This document shows positions 1 through 10,111 of a stretch of 64,000 nt of DNA, piece after piece. The position numbers and the translations under genes are program-made. The stretch comes from JAJPKK01 sp963807015 (GTDB taxonomy: Bacteria > Pseudomonadota > Alphaproteobacteria > Rhizobiales > Xanthobacteraceae). The DNA lies in assembly GCA_963807015.1 (NCBI GenBank), contig CAWEAS010000022.1, positions 186,001-250,000 on the forward strand, read 5' to 3'. The stretch's first letter is position 1. Each line of letters starts with the position of its first letter. The notes beneath the pieces were generated by a model. That model did not search any database. It was given only the letters and a program-made list of their open reading frames with translations, and was not told the DNA's origin.

Positions 1-652
1 GCCCGGCATTGCGGGCGATTTCCTTGATCTCCTGCCATTGCCGCTGCCATTGCGCGGCATCGGGCGCGATCGGCAGCCAGCCGTCGAAGTAGCGCCCAGC
101 CCGCTCAAGGCTCGCCGGCAGCGAGCCGCCGATCCAGATCAGCGGCCCGCCAGCGCGATAAGGCGTCGGCGCGAGCACGCCGCGGTCGACCTTCCACAGC
201 CCGTTCCAGTCGACCGGTTCCCCCGTCCACAGCGCCCGCGCAAGCCGGATGCCCTCGATCAATCGCCCGACGCGCTTTTCAAACGGCACGCCGGCTGCCG
301 CGAATTCGCCCCGGATATTCGCAACATCCGCCGCGATGCCGATGCCGACGATGAGGCGGCCTTCGGCGATCTGATCGAGGGTCGCAAGCTGGTGCGCGAG
401 CAGAACAGGGTTCCGCATTGCCGGCAGCAGCACCGCAGTGCCCACCTCGACCCGAGGCAACCGACTTGCGACGGCGGCAAGCAATGTCAGCGGCTCATGG
501 CGCGGCCGCGCCAACAGGGAATCGCCGACCCAGATCGAATCGAAACCGAGGTCCGAGGCCCGTCTTGCCAGATCAAGGAGCGGCGCGACCCGCGGCTCGC
601 CTTCCATGATCCGTTCGCGCGTCGGCAACAGGTATCCAAGACGTGGCGGCAT
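1..652 (-). CDS. LLM-class flavin-dependent oxidoreductase, C-terminus cut by window edge
   Basis: The frame stays open from an ATG at 652 to the window edge, giving the first ~217 residues of a luciferase-like (bacterial luciferase/F420-dependent type) oxidoreductase. The start reads MPPRLGYLLPTRERIMEGEP. Family features follow in order: LARRASDLGFDSIWVGDSLL near residue 30, a first TIM-barrel core with VEVGTAVLLPAMRNPVLLAHQLATLD-type spacing near 70-95, GRLIVGIGIA near 100, and PLIWIGGS near 185. Such enzymes use reduced FMN or F420 on small organic substrates; the substrate cannot be told here. It is divergent from the CorA-like gene, with 136 bases between the two starts. The family is fairly certain, the function is not. 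Confidence 0.82.
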   Translation of the reverse strand, partial: MPPRLGYLLPTRERIMEGEPRVAPLLDLARRASDLGFDSIWVGDSLLARPRHEPLTLLAAVASRLPRVEVGTAVLLPAMRNPVLLAHQLATLDQIAEGRLIVGIGIAADVANIRGEFAAAGVPFEKRVGRLIEGIRLARALWTGEPVDWNGLWKVDRGVLAPTPYRAGGPLIWIGGSLPASLERAGRYFDGWLPIAPDAAQWQRQWQEIKEIARNAG

Positions 653-788
653 CTATTTTGCTTTCGTTCGAAAGGTGTTAACCCGCTCGCGAGGATGTCA
701 CATCCTTGTTGAATATGATCGCCAAAAATCTGGATCGATCTGCTCCTCTCAATCGGATCTGACCTCCGAAAGGGCATTCGTGGTCGCG

Positions 789-1895
789 ATGATTGCAGAT
801 TCATCCGGCGTGCGACCGGCGGCGAATGCCGCGGCGGTCCGCGAACAGATGAGCAGCGGCCGCTTCTTCTGGCTTGATCTCTTCGGCGGCGAGGAGGTTT
901 TGAGCGCGGCGTTCCTCGGCGAGTTGGCGCTCGAGGGTCTTGATATCGCCTGGGTGCTGCGGTTCGGGCAAGCGGGCCGCATGCAAATAGGACAGCAGAG
1001 GCTGCGGGCCGTCACGTGGATGGCACCGCCGTCAGGCGAACTCATCGAAGTGCACGTGTTCGGCTCGCGCCAATGCATCCTCACTGTCTGGCAAGGCGAC
1101 GGCGCGGCGCTCGACGAGATCCGCGTACAGTTCAGCGAGCGCGCCGGCGGCCTCGATCAGAGCCTCTACCAGGCAGCTGGAATCCTGCTCGAACTTCTGC
1201 TCGGTACACTCGATCACGCCATGCGCAACCTCGACCTGGGCCTCGACCACCTGCGCATGCAGCTCGATAAAGGTGGAACCGATGCCGACGTCGCACTGTT
1301 GTCGCGGCGCCTGCAGCGACTGCAAACGGTGACCGCCGCCTTCAATCGCTACAGCAGCGCCGTCCGCTCGGCGATCGTCGGCATCGAGGCTGCGCCCGGC
1401 ATGGACGTGCGCGGTGCCGCCGAGCTCAACGAATACGCCGAGCAGGTCGAGGATCTCGAAGAGCAACTGTACGAACGGCGGCGCTGGATGTCCGACATCA
1501 TGCATGACCATGCCATGGCGATCGCCCAACGGCAGGGCGAGCAGATCAACCGCTTGACGCTGGTCTCGCTGATATTTCTGCCGATGACCGCGTTGACCGG
1601 ATTCTTCGGCATGAACTTCAATTGGATGATCCGCCATCTCGCGAGCGGCCGGGCGTTCGTGGTCCTTGGGCTGCTGCTGCCGCTCGTGAGCCTTGCGCTG
1701 TCGGTGGCGTGGTTCATGCACCGCGGCTTTGTGCGGTTCAATCTGCGGCGCCCGACATCGCCTTTGCCATCGGCCGGACTCGACGATCCAGCGTGGCCGA
1801 TCCGCTCACCGCAGGCGAAAACCGCCTCGGCATCGGATATCGGCGACGCCGACGCTTCGCTCTCAATTGAGAAAAGCCAGCCAGGTCCCACATGA
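789..1895 (+). CDS. CorA-family divalent metal ion transporter
   Basis: Encodes about 368 residues. The N-terminal ~240 residues are a soluble funnel domain ending in a long charged helix (ELNEYAEQVEDLEEQLYERR near 213-231). Two transmembrane helices follow (about 256-275 and 290-310). The CorA/ZntB signature GMN sits at the end of the first helix (FFGMNFNW, residues 272-279). CorA proteins are pentameric inner-membrane channels for Mg2+ or related metals; ZntB relatives move Zn2+. I place the start at the ATG at 789; the open frame upstream runs antisense over the neighbouring oxidoreductase. The stop overlaps the carbonic anhydrase start by four bases (ATGA), which implies co-translation. 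Confidence 0.85.
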   Translation: MIADSSGVRPAANAAAVREQMSSGRFFWLDLFGGEEVLSAAFLGELALEGLDIAWVLRFGQAGRMQIGQQRLRAVTWMAPPSGELIEVHVFGSRQCILTVWQGDGAALDEIRVQFSERAGGLDQSLYQAAGILLELLLGTLDHAMRNLDLGLDHLRMQLDKGGTDADVALLSRRLQRLQTVTAAFNRYSSAVRSAIVGIEAAPGMDVRGAAELNEYAEQVEDLEEQLYERRRWMSDIMHDHAMAIAQRQGEQINRLTLVSLIFLPMTALTGFFGMNFNWMIRHLASGRAFVVLGLLLPLVSLALSVAWFMHRGFVRFNLRRPTSPLPSAGLDDPAWPIRSPQAKTASASDIGDADASLSIEKSQPGPT

Positions 1896-2554
1896 ACTTT
1901 CCCCAGCGGCTCATCGACGGCTATCGCGAATTCGTTGCTGGCCGCCTGCCTCTTGAGCGCAGCCGGTTCGAAAAGCTGGCCGAGAGCGGGCAGCAGCCCG
2001 AGGTCATGGTTATCGGCTGCTGCAACTCGCGCGTTTCGCCGGAAGTCATTTTCGACGCCCATCCGGGCGAGCTGTTCGTGGTGCGCAATGTCGCCAACCT
2101 GGTGCCGCCGTATTCGCCGACCGGCTTCACCCACGGCGTCTCGGCCGCGCTCGAATTCGCCGTCGTCGGGCTGAAAGTGAAGCACATCGTGGTGATGGGA
2201 CATTCTCATTGCGGCGGCGTGCGCGCGTTCGCCGACCATCGCGACCGCCCTACCCCCGGCGACTTCATCGACAGCTGGATGTCCCTGATCAAGCCGGCGG
2301 CAAACTCCCTCGACACGGCGGCCGATCCCTGCAGCCCCGACTACCTGCGCCAGCTCGAGCGGGCTTCGATCGTGACGACGTTGGATAATCTGATGACGTT
2401 CCCGTGGATTCGAAACCGAACGCAGACGGGCGAGCTGCAGCTCCTCGGCGCCTATTTCGATGTCGCGAGCGGCTACCTGTCGGTCTACGAGCGTCAGAGC
2501 GGAACGTTCACTCCAGTTGTCGACCGGGGATTTCGCGAAGCGGCGGCGGAGTAG
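1892..2554 (+). CDS. Beta-class carbonic anhydrase (atypical catalytic dyad)
   Basis: 220 residues, the normal length for beta-carbonic anhydrases, which hydrate CO2 to bicarbonate in the cytoplasm. The zinc ligands are visible: Cys43 in GCCNSRVSPE, and His104 and Cys107 in GHSHCGG. The family motif is C-x-D-x-R, whose Asp-Arg dyad controls access to zinc; here the Asp is Asn45 (codon aac) while Arg47 is kept. The remaining landmarks (FVVRNVANLVPPY near 62-74, an HGVSAALEFAV helix) are intact, so this is not a decayed gene. It is translationally coupled to the CorA-like transporter. It may be an enzyme with altered activity or a family member that has changed role. Confidence 0.9.
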   Translation: MNFPQRLIDGYREFVAGRLPLERSRFEKLAESGQQPEVMVIGCCNSRVSPEVIFDAHPGELFVVRNVANLVPPYSPTGFTHGVSAALEFAVVGLKVKHIVVMGHSHCGGVRAFADHRDRPTPGDFIDSWMSLIKPAANSLDTAADPCSPDYLRQLERASIVTTLDNLMTFPWIRNRTQTGELQLLGAYFDVASGYLSVYERQSGTFTPVVDRGFREAAAE

Positions 2555-2559
2555 CGCGC

Positions 2560-2940
2560 CTACTCCATGATATGCAGAAGGCCGACTTCTTCCCCGGGCG
2601 TCAGCTTCGAGACATCGTCATGCACCGGCAAGCCCGCGCTCAGCGCGCGATAAAGCTCCTTCGCGCTGTCGCGGAACGTATCACGGTCCGTCGACTCGGC
2701 GAGCGGCGACGCGGCAACTGCTGTGGCTAACTCGCGCAAGATTTCCGCGAACAGACCGTAATGGAAATGCATCCGCACAGATTTGCGCGCCTCCTCGGCG
2801 CCGTCCTGGCGCAAGGTGAGCGAAATGCCGGTGTCATCGAGATGGGCATCGAAGCGGGCAGTCCGCTCGAACGTGCCGATGTAGACTTTATCGGGATATT
2901 CAAGCGCAACTTCTGCTTTGTCAGGAACGGGTTTGGTCAT
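2560..2940 (-). CDS. Conserved hypothetical protein, 126 aa
   Basis: A soluble, acidic protein of 126 residues with no signal peptide or membrane segment. It starts MTKPVPDKAEVALEYPDKVY and ends with a charged helical half containing RDTFRDSAKELYRALSAG. A strong ribosome binding site (GGAGGGG) lies just upstream of the ATG, supporting the start. The stop is only five bases from the convergent carbonic anhydrase stop. I recognise no functional domain; it looks like one of the short conserved proteins of Hyphomicrobiales. No catalytic motif is visible. Confidence 0.7.
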   Translation of the reverse strand: MTKPVPDKAEVALEYPDKVYIGTFERTARFDAHLDDTGISLTLRQDGAEEARKSVRMHFHYGLFAEILRELATAVAASPLAESTDRDTFRDSAKELYRALSAGLPVHDDVSKLTPGEEVGLLHIME

Positions 2941-3049
2941 GACCCCTCCGGGCTGAGATTTTCATAACTCGCAGCCTAGGGGCCTCTCCGGCGATAAAAA
3001 ATGACGTGGATCAAATCCGCAGCCGATCTCGGGCCGCGATCCGCGGCGC

Positions 3050-4558
3050 TTACGACTGTGCCTCGCGCCGCCGCGCGGGGTGAGCCAGCGCCTCGATTGC
3101 GGCCTCGGCTGCATCCGCATTCGATTCCGCAACGGTCACCCCAGCCGCGGTGAGCTTGCGCACTTGCGCCGCACGGCGCTGCGGGTCGGCGTCGGTGCCG
3201 GTCACCGACGCGATGATCAGCGCGGCGGACCTCCGTTCGGCCAGCACGCCGGCGAGATGGCCGGCAGGATCGGCATGGGCGCCGAGCCCAAGCACGACAT
3301 CGATCAAAATGACGCCAACGGCTGGATCGGCGAGAGCTGCGGCCAGTGGCGCGTCCCGTACCGACGGCTCGAGCATCGGATGCGGGCGTCCCCGCGTATA
3401 CTCGTCGTCGCCGAGATCGATCATGACGTGGCCGCCTGCGCTTGCGTCCGCTGCGCCCGGCACCGGCACGTTGGACGACACCGCAAGTCCCGCCCGGCGG
3501 AAAACGATCTGCGCCTCCGAACAGAACGTGCCGCCGGCGAAGAGGCCACGCACCAGTGGTCCGCCGCCGCCCGGGTGAAGTGGGGGCGCCGGCAATGGCA
3601 GCGGCGGCGCCGATGCTGCCGGTGGCCGCCCGAGCGCGAGCGCAGCGGCGTCACGCAGCGTTGGCGCGGCGGTCGCGTTTGCGGGCAGCGATAAATTATC
3701 GGCGCCGAGGAAGCAGATGGTGAAAGGCTTGCGGCTCCTGCCGACCCGGTCGAGCACAATCCGCGCGACATGCTCGGCCGGCGGCTTCGAAATCAGCACG
3801 ATGTGCGAGGTCGATGCGTCGGCCTCGAGTGCATCGATCGCCATCAAGGTGGTGATGGCACCGACCTCCGGCTTGAGATCGCGTCCGCCGGTGCCGATCG
3901 CATGGCTGACGCCGCGGCCGGCGCGCGCGATCAGCGTCGTGACCTCCTGAATGCCGGTGCCGGATGCGCCGATGACCCCGATATCGCCGCGCGGCACTAC
4001 ATTGGCGAAGGCGAGCGGCACGCCGGCGATGATCGCCGTGCCGCAATCAGGACCCATCACAAAGAGGCCGCGCTCGCGCGCCTCGCGCTTGAGTGCCGCC
4101 TCCTCGGCAAGCGGCACGTTGTCGGAAAAGATCATGACGTGGAGGCCAAGCGCCATCGCCTTGCGCGCCTCGGCGGCGACGAATGGACCGGGGACCGAGA
4201 TCAGCGCCAGATTGGCGTCGGGCATCTCGTGAACCGCGGCCCGGATCGACCGCGTCGTGACGCCGGACGTTTCGGTCACGATCGGGCGATCGAGCAACTC
4301 GCGTGCATGCGCGAGCGCAGCTTCTCCGGCCGCAGCGTCCTTTGCCGCGAGCGCGAGGATCAGATCGCCCGCCCCGGCGGCGGCCCCTTCGGGTCCGAGA
4401 ATCCCCGCGTCGCGCAAAATTTCCTTGTTCGCCGGCGTGCCGATGAAGAGACCGGCCTCGATGACGCCGGGCAGCGCCGCGATTTCGCGCGACATGCGCA
4501 TCAGCATGATGGAATCGAGATAGGTCGCGCGACGAACCTCGTTGAGGACGACACTCAT
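3050..4558 (-). CDS. fdrA: FdrA family acyl-CoA synthetase-like protein
   Basis: 502 residues, close to the ~555 of E. coli FdrA. It has two CoA-synthetase-like modules: an N-terminal one (MLMRMSREIAALPGVIEAGL, then a Rossmann segment MGPDCGTAIIAGVPLAFANV and GDIGVIGASGTGIQEVT near 170-200) and a C-terminal one resembling the succinyl-CoA synthetase beta flavodoxin-like domain. FdrA is linked to ureide/allantoin nitrogen catabolism; recent E. coli work, as I recall, assigns FdrA-YlbE-YlbF to oxamate carbamoyltransfer. I start it at the ATG at 4558, which overlaps the DUF1116 stop by four bases; the open frame continues upstream only as an overlap of that gene. It is the last gene of a three-gene minus-strand operon. 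Confidence 0.88.
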   Translation of the reverse strand: MSVVLNEVRRATYLDSIMLMRMSREIAALPGVIEAGLFIGTPANKEILRDAGILGPEGAAAGAGDLILALAAKDAAAGEAALAHARELLDRPIVTETSGVTTRSIRAAVHEMPDANLALISVPGPFVAAEARKAMALGLHVMIFSDNVPLAEEAALKREARERGLFVMGPDCGTAIIAGVPLAFANVVPRGDIGVIGASGTGIQEVTTLIARAGRGVSHAIGTGGRDLKPEVGAITTLMAIDALEADASTSHIVLISKPPAEHVARIVLDRVGRSRKPFTICFLGADNLSLPANATAAPTLRDAAALALGRPPAASAPPLPLPAPPLHPGGGGPLVRGLFAGGTFCSEAQIVFRRAGLAVSSNVPVPGAADASAGGHVMIDLGDDEYTRGRPHPMLEPSVRDAPLAAALADPAVGVILIDVVLGLGAHADPAGHLAGVLAERRSAALIIASVTGTDADPQRRAAQVRKLTAAGVTVAESNADAAEAAIEALAHPARRREAQS

Positions 4559-5805
4559 TCGACGCCCATCGTCCGCGCGAACGCGACCAGCGCCTCCTCG
4601 AAGCATTTGAGCGGCGCTTTGACGACGCCGGCGCCGACCTGGCCGACGCCGGGTTCGCGGTGCGCGATCCCGGTGTTGATCGTCGGGGTAAGCCCGGTCT
4701 CGACCACGAGGCGGACATCGATGCCGGTCGGTACGCCGGCGAAGTCCATACCCGGGATGCTCCAGGCCGGATTGCTCCCGACAACGATGTCGGTCATGGC
4801 ACGCGTGAACGATGCAGCTTGCGATGGCCGTCCCGCGCCAACGTATCCGACCACTGCCGGAGCCGCCGCCATGGCGAAGGCACCGAGGCCGATGGTCTCG
4901 ACGATTGCGGAATCGCCCATGTCGGGATTGGCGTCTCGCTCGCTGAAGCCCGGAAAATAGATGCCGCTCGGCATCTCGACCGGCGCGGTGAACCACTGGT
5001 CGCCGGTTGCCGACACGCGGATGCCGAAGTCCGTGCCGTTGCGGCTCATCGCCGTGACCACGGAAGAGCCGGCGATACCGCGCGCGGGATCGGTCAGCGC
5101 CTTCCCCATCGCCATGGCGATGTTGAGGAAGAACTGGTCGTTGCCGCCAATGAAAGCGAGGCAGGCGGTGAGTTCGGCGCTGTTTCGCGCCGTCTCCGCG
5201 AGCGCAGGCGCAAGCTGACGCAGCAGCAGGCAGGAGCACGCGACGTTGCGCTGGTGCATCTCGTCGCCCATGGTAAGGCCGCGTGCGATCAGCGGCTTGA
5301 GCGGAATACCACCTGCTTTGCGGAGCGCGCGCGACATGGCCGGGCCGAGCACCTCCTTGATCCAGCGCAGGCGGTCGAGCACTTCGGCGTCGTTGCCGCC
5401 GAACCGCATCACCTTGCCGAGGCCTTCATTGAGGGCGCAGTAGGCGCGATTGCCGAACGCTTTGTTTTCCACCACCAGTACCGGCTGGCTCCGGGTGGTC
5501 ATGCCCGTCATCGGGCCGACGGCGCCGAAATGATGGTTGGGGTGGAAGGCAAAATCCCCGGCGGCCGCTTTGCCGGCGGCATCGTCGAGGTCCTTTGCCC
5601 AGCCCTCGAAGACCGCGATGCCCATGACGGCGCCGCGCAACGGTCCGCACATGCGCTGCCATGTGATCGGCGGTCCGGCATGCAGGATGGTGCGCTCGGC
5701 GAGGCCGGCAATCGCCTCCGAAGCCGGCACAACGTCGACAAGCACCGGATCGCCGGCCAAAATGCGCCGCAGGGCTTCCTGATTAGCCTCGTCGATGATC
5801 TTCAA
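4555..5805 (-). CDS. DUF1116 (YlbE-like) protein, partner of FdrA
   Basis: 416 residues matching the YlbE/YahG family in length and landmarks: LHAGPPITWQRMCGPLRGA near 41-59, HPNHHFGAVGPMTGMTT near 88-104, VMRFGGNDAEVLDRLRW near 130-147, ARGLTMGDEMHQRN near 170-183, and TPTINTGIAHREPGVGQVGAG near the C-terminus. The family always travels with FdrA and is thought to form a carbamoyltransferase-type complex in ureide breakdown. The start is a TTG at 5805, supported by a GGGAGAA ribosome site five bases away. It overlaps fdrA by four bases. The usual third member (DUF2877/YlbF) is not seen beside it. Confidence 0.85.
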   Translation of the reverse strand: MKIIDEANQEALRRILAGDPVLVDVVPASEAIAGLAERTILHAGPPITWQRMCGPLRGAVMGIAVFEGWAKDLDDAAGKAAAGDFAFHPNHHFGAVGPMTGMTTRSQPVLVVENKAFGNRAYCALNEGLGKVMRFGGNDAEVLDRLRWIKEVLGPAMSRALRKAGGIPLKPLIARGLTMGDEMHQRNVACSCLLLRQLAPALAETARNSAELTACLAFIGGNDQFFLNIAMAMGKALTDPARGIAGSSVVTAMSRNGTDFGIRVSATGDQWFTAPVEMPSGIYFPGFSERDANPDMGDSAIVETIGLGAFAMAAAPAVVGYVGAGRPSQAASFTRAMTDIVVGSNPAWSIPGMDFAGVPTGIDVRLVVETGLTPTINTGIAHREPGVGQVGAGVVKAPLKCFEEALVAFARTMGVE

Positions 5806-5826
5806 GGAATTCTCCCGGCGGCGGCG

Positions 5827-6015
5827 TCAGCTTCGCAACTTGTCGAGGAGGCCGGCAAGACGCGGATTGCCGCCGGCCGGTGGCGCCCATTGCACATGGA
5901 TGACCTTGACCTCCTGGTGGGCGAGATCGGTCGCGAACAGTTCGAGGCCGACATTGATCACGCGCGGCGGCGCGGCCAGAAGGTTGGTGGTCTTGTCGTG
6001 ATCCCGGTGATCCAT
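5827..6015 (-). CDS. Small hypothetical protein at head of the fdrA operon
   Basis: 62 residues starting at an ATG at 6015 with an AAAGG ribosome site upstream, and ending 21 bases before the DUF1116 start. The core reads PPRVINVGLELFATDLAHQ followed by VKVIHVQWAPPAGGNPRL, a well-ordered alpha/beta fragment rather than a random frame. I associate this kind of segment with FdrA/YlbE-type systems and suspect a stand-alone version of a domain that is fused in other species; that is recalled, not verified. Its place as first gene of the operon makes co-function with DUF1116 and FdrA likely. Confidence 0.6.
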   Translation of the reverse strand: MDHRDHDKTTNLLAAPPRVINVGLELFATDLAHQEVKVIHVQWAPPAGGNPRLAGLLDKLRS

Positions 6016-6156
6016 GACCAGCCTTTTCCGACAAGACCGCGTGCAAAATCAAGCGTGTCGCCGTCGACCGTCCGCACCAAAAAAATCACGCCGCTGCCGC
6101 GGCTTATGCTAAGCGTGTCATCACAGTGCGTTATCGGACATTGTGAGAGGCCCACT

Positions 6157-7407
6157 TTGCCCATCCGCAAGGCGAAATCCCCAATCGAGACCCCCGAAAC
6201 TCAAGGCCAGGCCGCGCCGTATGCCGCAACGGCGCCGCACGCCGCCCCCCCTCTGGGCCGTGAGTCGGCGCGATCGGTCGAGAGTGCCGGCCCGCATGAA
6301 CTCGAAACCGGCGGCGTGTTGACGGTCGACCTTGCCGCCGTTGCCAAGAACTGGAAGGCGCTGGCGCAGCGCGTGGTCCCCGCCGACTGCGCGGCAGTGA
6401 TCAAGGCCGACGCGTACGGCTGCGGCATCGAACCGGTGGCCGCGCATCTCGCCAAGGCCGGCTGCGCCACCTTTTTCGTCGCGCATCTCGCCGAAGCACG
6501 CCGCGTGCGGTCGGTGGTGCCGGAGGGTGCAGCGATCTACGTGCTCAACGGCATCGTGCCGGGCACGGCCGGGACTTACGCGGAGATCAACGCTCGCCCG
6601 GTGATCAACAGCGTCATGGAGTATCTGGAGTGGGACGCCTTCCGCATGGCAAGCGGATGGCGCGGCGGCGCGGCGCTCCATTTCGATACCGGCATGAACC
6701 GGCTCGGCCTCACCGTCGCCGAAGCATCGACGTTCGCGACGCGGACGAAAATGCCGGACCATGGCATCTCGCTGATCATGAGCCACCTTGCTTGCGCCGA
6801 TACGCCGGAGCATGCGCTCAACGCCAAGCAGATCGCGGCGTTTCGCGAGTTGCGCCTCCAGTTCCGGGGGATTGCCACCTCGCTTGCGAACTCGTCCGGC
6901 ATTTTCCTTGGGCCCGCAAGTCATTGCGACATGGTCCGTCCCGGCGCGGCACTGTTTGGCGTCAACCCGACGCCGAAGACGCAAAATCTGATGGAGCCGG
7001 TCGTCAACCTGAAAGCGCGCATCGTTCAGGTCCGCGAGGTCGAACGCGGCGACACGGTCGGCTATGGCGCGACATATTCGGCTGGGCGAGGTACGCGCGT
7101 CGCTATCGTTTCGGTCGGCTACGGCGACGGCTACCAGCGCGCCGCAGCCGGCACCAAGGCGGGCAGCCGGTCGAGCGCCGTTGCACTCGTTGCCAATCGG
7201 CGCTCGCCGATCGTCGGGCGCATCTCCATGGACCTGATGGCGATCGACGTCACCGGCTTGCCCCCCGAATTGGTGAAGCGCGGCGAGTACGCAACGCTGA
7301 TCGGCGACGGCATCACCGTCGACGAGGTCGCGGTCTGGAGCAGCACCATCGCCTACGAGGTGCTGACCTCATTCGGCAAGCGATACCGGCGCGTGTGGAT
7401 GGGCTGA
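6157..7407 (+). CDS. alr: Alanine racemase
   Basis: PLP-dependent enzyme that makes D-alanine for peptidoglycan. The PLP lysine is K83 in AAVIKADAYGCG; the second catalytic base is the Tyr of VSVGYGDGYQR near 326-336; ALHFDTGMNRLGL and GRISMDLMAIDVT are further family signatures. I use the TTG at 6157 because GAGAGG lies six bases upstream and no ATG or GTG occurs in frame before the first conserved strand (LTVDLAAVAKNW); this gives 416 residues with a ~50-residue Ala/Pro-rich N-terminal extension. A much longer open frame upstream is antisense to the DUF1116 gene. radA follows 169 bases downstream, a common alphaproteobacterial pairing. Confidence 0.93.
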   Translation: MPIRKAKSPIETPETQGQAAPYAATAPHAAPPLGRESARSVESAGPHELETGGVLTVDLAAVAKNWKALAQRVVPADCAAVIKADAYGCGIEPVAAHLAKAGCATFFVAHLAEARRVRSVVPEGAAIYVLNGIVPGTAGTYAEINARPVINSVMEYLEWDAFRMASGWRGGAALHFDTGMNRLGLTVAEASTFATRTKMPDHGISLIMSHLACADTPEHALNAKQIAAFRELRLQFRGIATSLANSSGIFLGPASHCDMVRPGAALFGVNPTPKTQNLMEPVVNLKARIVQVREVERGDTVGYGATYSAGRGTRVAIVSVGYGDGYQRAAAGTKAGSRSSAVALVANRRSPIVGRISMDLMAIDVTGLPPELVKRGEYATLIGDGITVDEVAVWSSTIAYEVLTSFGKRYRRVWMG

Positions 7408-7576
7408 AGGCGGGCGTTCCCGCACCAGGCTCATCGTTGCGTTTCGGGGACCTCAATTATCCGGCGGCAGCGTCGTCCGGCCCGCCCGGACGATCGCAAA
7501 ACCAGCGTGACCTCATATATCGCCCGCCGTGATACCCTGACCGCATTTCGCGGATTCGCAAAAGCGCCGAAGCCCC

Positions 7577-8977
<1,401 letters not shown>

Positions 8978-9202
8978 GCTCTCGAATTTCGCCTTCCGCT
9001 GCAGCGACACCGTTGGCATCGCCAAAGTCGAAGCGAATTTCGTGGCGAGATCAGCGACTTGAAGATCGGAAGTTTAAATCGCCCTGCCATTCCCGATTTG
9101 ATGGAACCATTCGAGGTCGAGCGAGTTACGGCCCGGGGAATACCTCGCCGGCGCCTTCCGTTGAAGGCCATCCTGAACTCGCCTCGAAGCCGTGGGGAAA
9201 GC

Positions 9203-10015
9203 ATGCCTACTTTGATAAGCCGCAGCGCTGCTGTCAGGCCGCTGCCGATGTCTTACGTTCAGAGTTCCCGTCGCAATCCGCTGTTGGCGGGCCTGTCGCA
9301 TGAAGCGTCGGCGCTGTTGAACGGCCACCTTCGCGACCAGGACTTCAGCGACGGCGCCGTGCTTTGGCGCCCCGGCGAACCGAATGGTCATGTCTACTTC
9401 CCCGTCTCGGGATTGCTTTCGATTCGCGTGCCGACGAGCGACGGCAACTCGATCGAGGTTGGAACCGTCGGCCCGGAAGGCGCTGTCGGTTTCCAAGAAG
9501 CTTCGGCGGCGCTCCCTCCCCTTACCCAAGCCGTCGTTCAGGCACCTGGTCGCTTCACCAGCATCCCAGCCCACGCCTTTGCGTCGGCCATGGATCAGAG
9601 CGAAGAGCTCAGGCACATGGCAACGACTTGCATGGGTTGGCTTTTCTTGCAGGCGCAACAGATTGCTGCTTGCAATGCCGTTCACGCCGCTGATGCGCGT
9701 TTTTGCCGTTGGCTGCTGCGGGCGAGCGATGCCCTCGGCGAGGAGACGATTCCGGCGACCCAGGAGACCATTGCCCAGGCCCTGGGTATCCGCCGCACCA
9801 CCGCCACGCTGATTGCGCAGCAATTCCAGTTGCGTGGGATGATCAGCTATCGCCGGGGACGAATTGCCATCCGCGACCGCGACGCCTTGCAGGCCGCCGG
9901 CTGCGATTGCTGCCATGTGCTCGATCGCAGCCGTTGGCCGTCCACGCTGCTGCGCGTCGGGACGACTCCGATGCCCAACGGTCACCCCGTAGCGAACTGG
10001 GCCGCTGACGCGTGA
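9203..10015 (+). CDS. Crp/Fnr family transcriptional regulator
   Basis: About 270 residues from the ATG at 9203, which has a GGGGAA ribosome site; an ATG at 9248 is a possible alternative. The N-terminal half is a cyclic-nucleotide-binding-like fold (GAVLWRPGEPNGHVYFPVSGLL, VGTVGPEGAVGFQE). A dimer helix follows, then a C-terminal winged helix (ATQETIAQALGIRRTTATLIAQQFQ near 185-209). There is no FNR-type N-terminal cysteine cluster, and the effector-binding signature is not of cAMP type, so the ligand is unknown. Several Cys residues cluster near the end (CDCCHVLDR). Its targets cannot be read from context; the adjacent catabolic genes are on the other strand. Confidence 0.85.
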   Translation: MPTLISRSAAVRPLPMSYVQSSRRNPLLAGLSHEASALLNGHLRDQDFSDGAVLWRPGEPNGHVYFPVSGLLSIRVPTSDGNSIEVGTVGPEGAVGFQEASAALPPLTQAVVQAPGRFTSIPAHAFASAMDQSEELRHMATTCMGWLFLQAQQIAACNAVHAADARFCRWLLRASDALGEETIPATQETIAQALGIRRTTATLIAQQFQLRGMISYRRGRIAIRDRDALQAAGCDCCHVLDRSRWPSTLLRVGTTPMPNGHPVANWAADA

Positions 10016-10111
10016 GCGGCCGCCCGATCAAAGAGCGCCATCGGGTCGTCGATCGCGCTTCCCCCCGAGTAGTCACTCCAATCCCAACGTCGGTAAGAAG
10101 ATAGCCGGAGG

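Noticed and set aside
38..712. Plus-strand open frame of 224 codons
   Set aside because: It is antisense to the luciferase-like oxidoreductase, whose minus-strand translation shows clear family motifs; the plus frame is Arg/Pro-rich noise.
4559..5239. N-terminal extension of FdrA to 729 residues
   Set aside because: The extra 227 codons are an out-of-frame reading of the DUF1116 gene; the ATG at 4558 gives a normal FdrA N-terminus and an ATGA overlap.
4660..6156. Plus-strand frame extending alanine racemase to 915 codons
   Set aside because: The extra part lies antisense to the DUF1116 gene and the small lead gene and has no racemase similarity; a TTG with a good ribosome site at 6157 explains the start.
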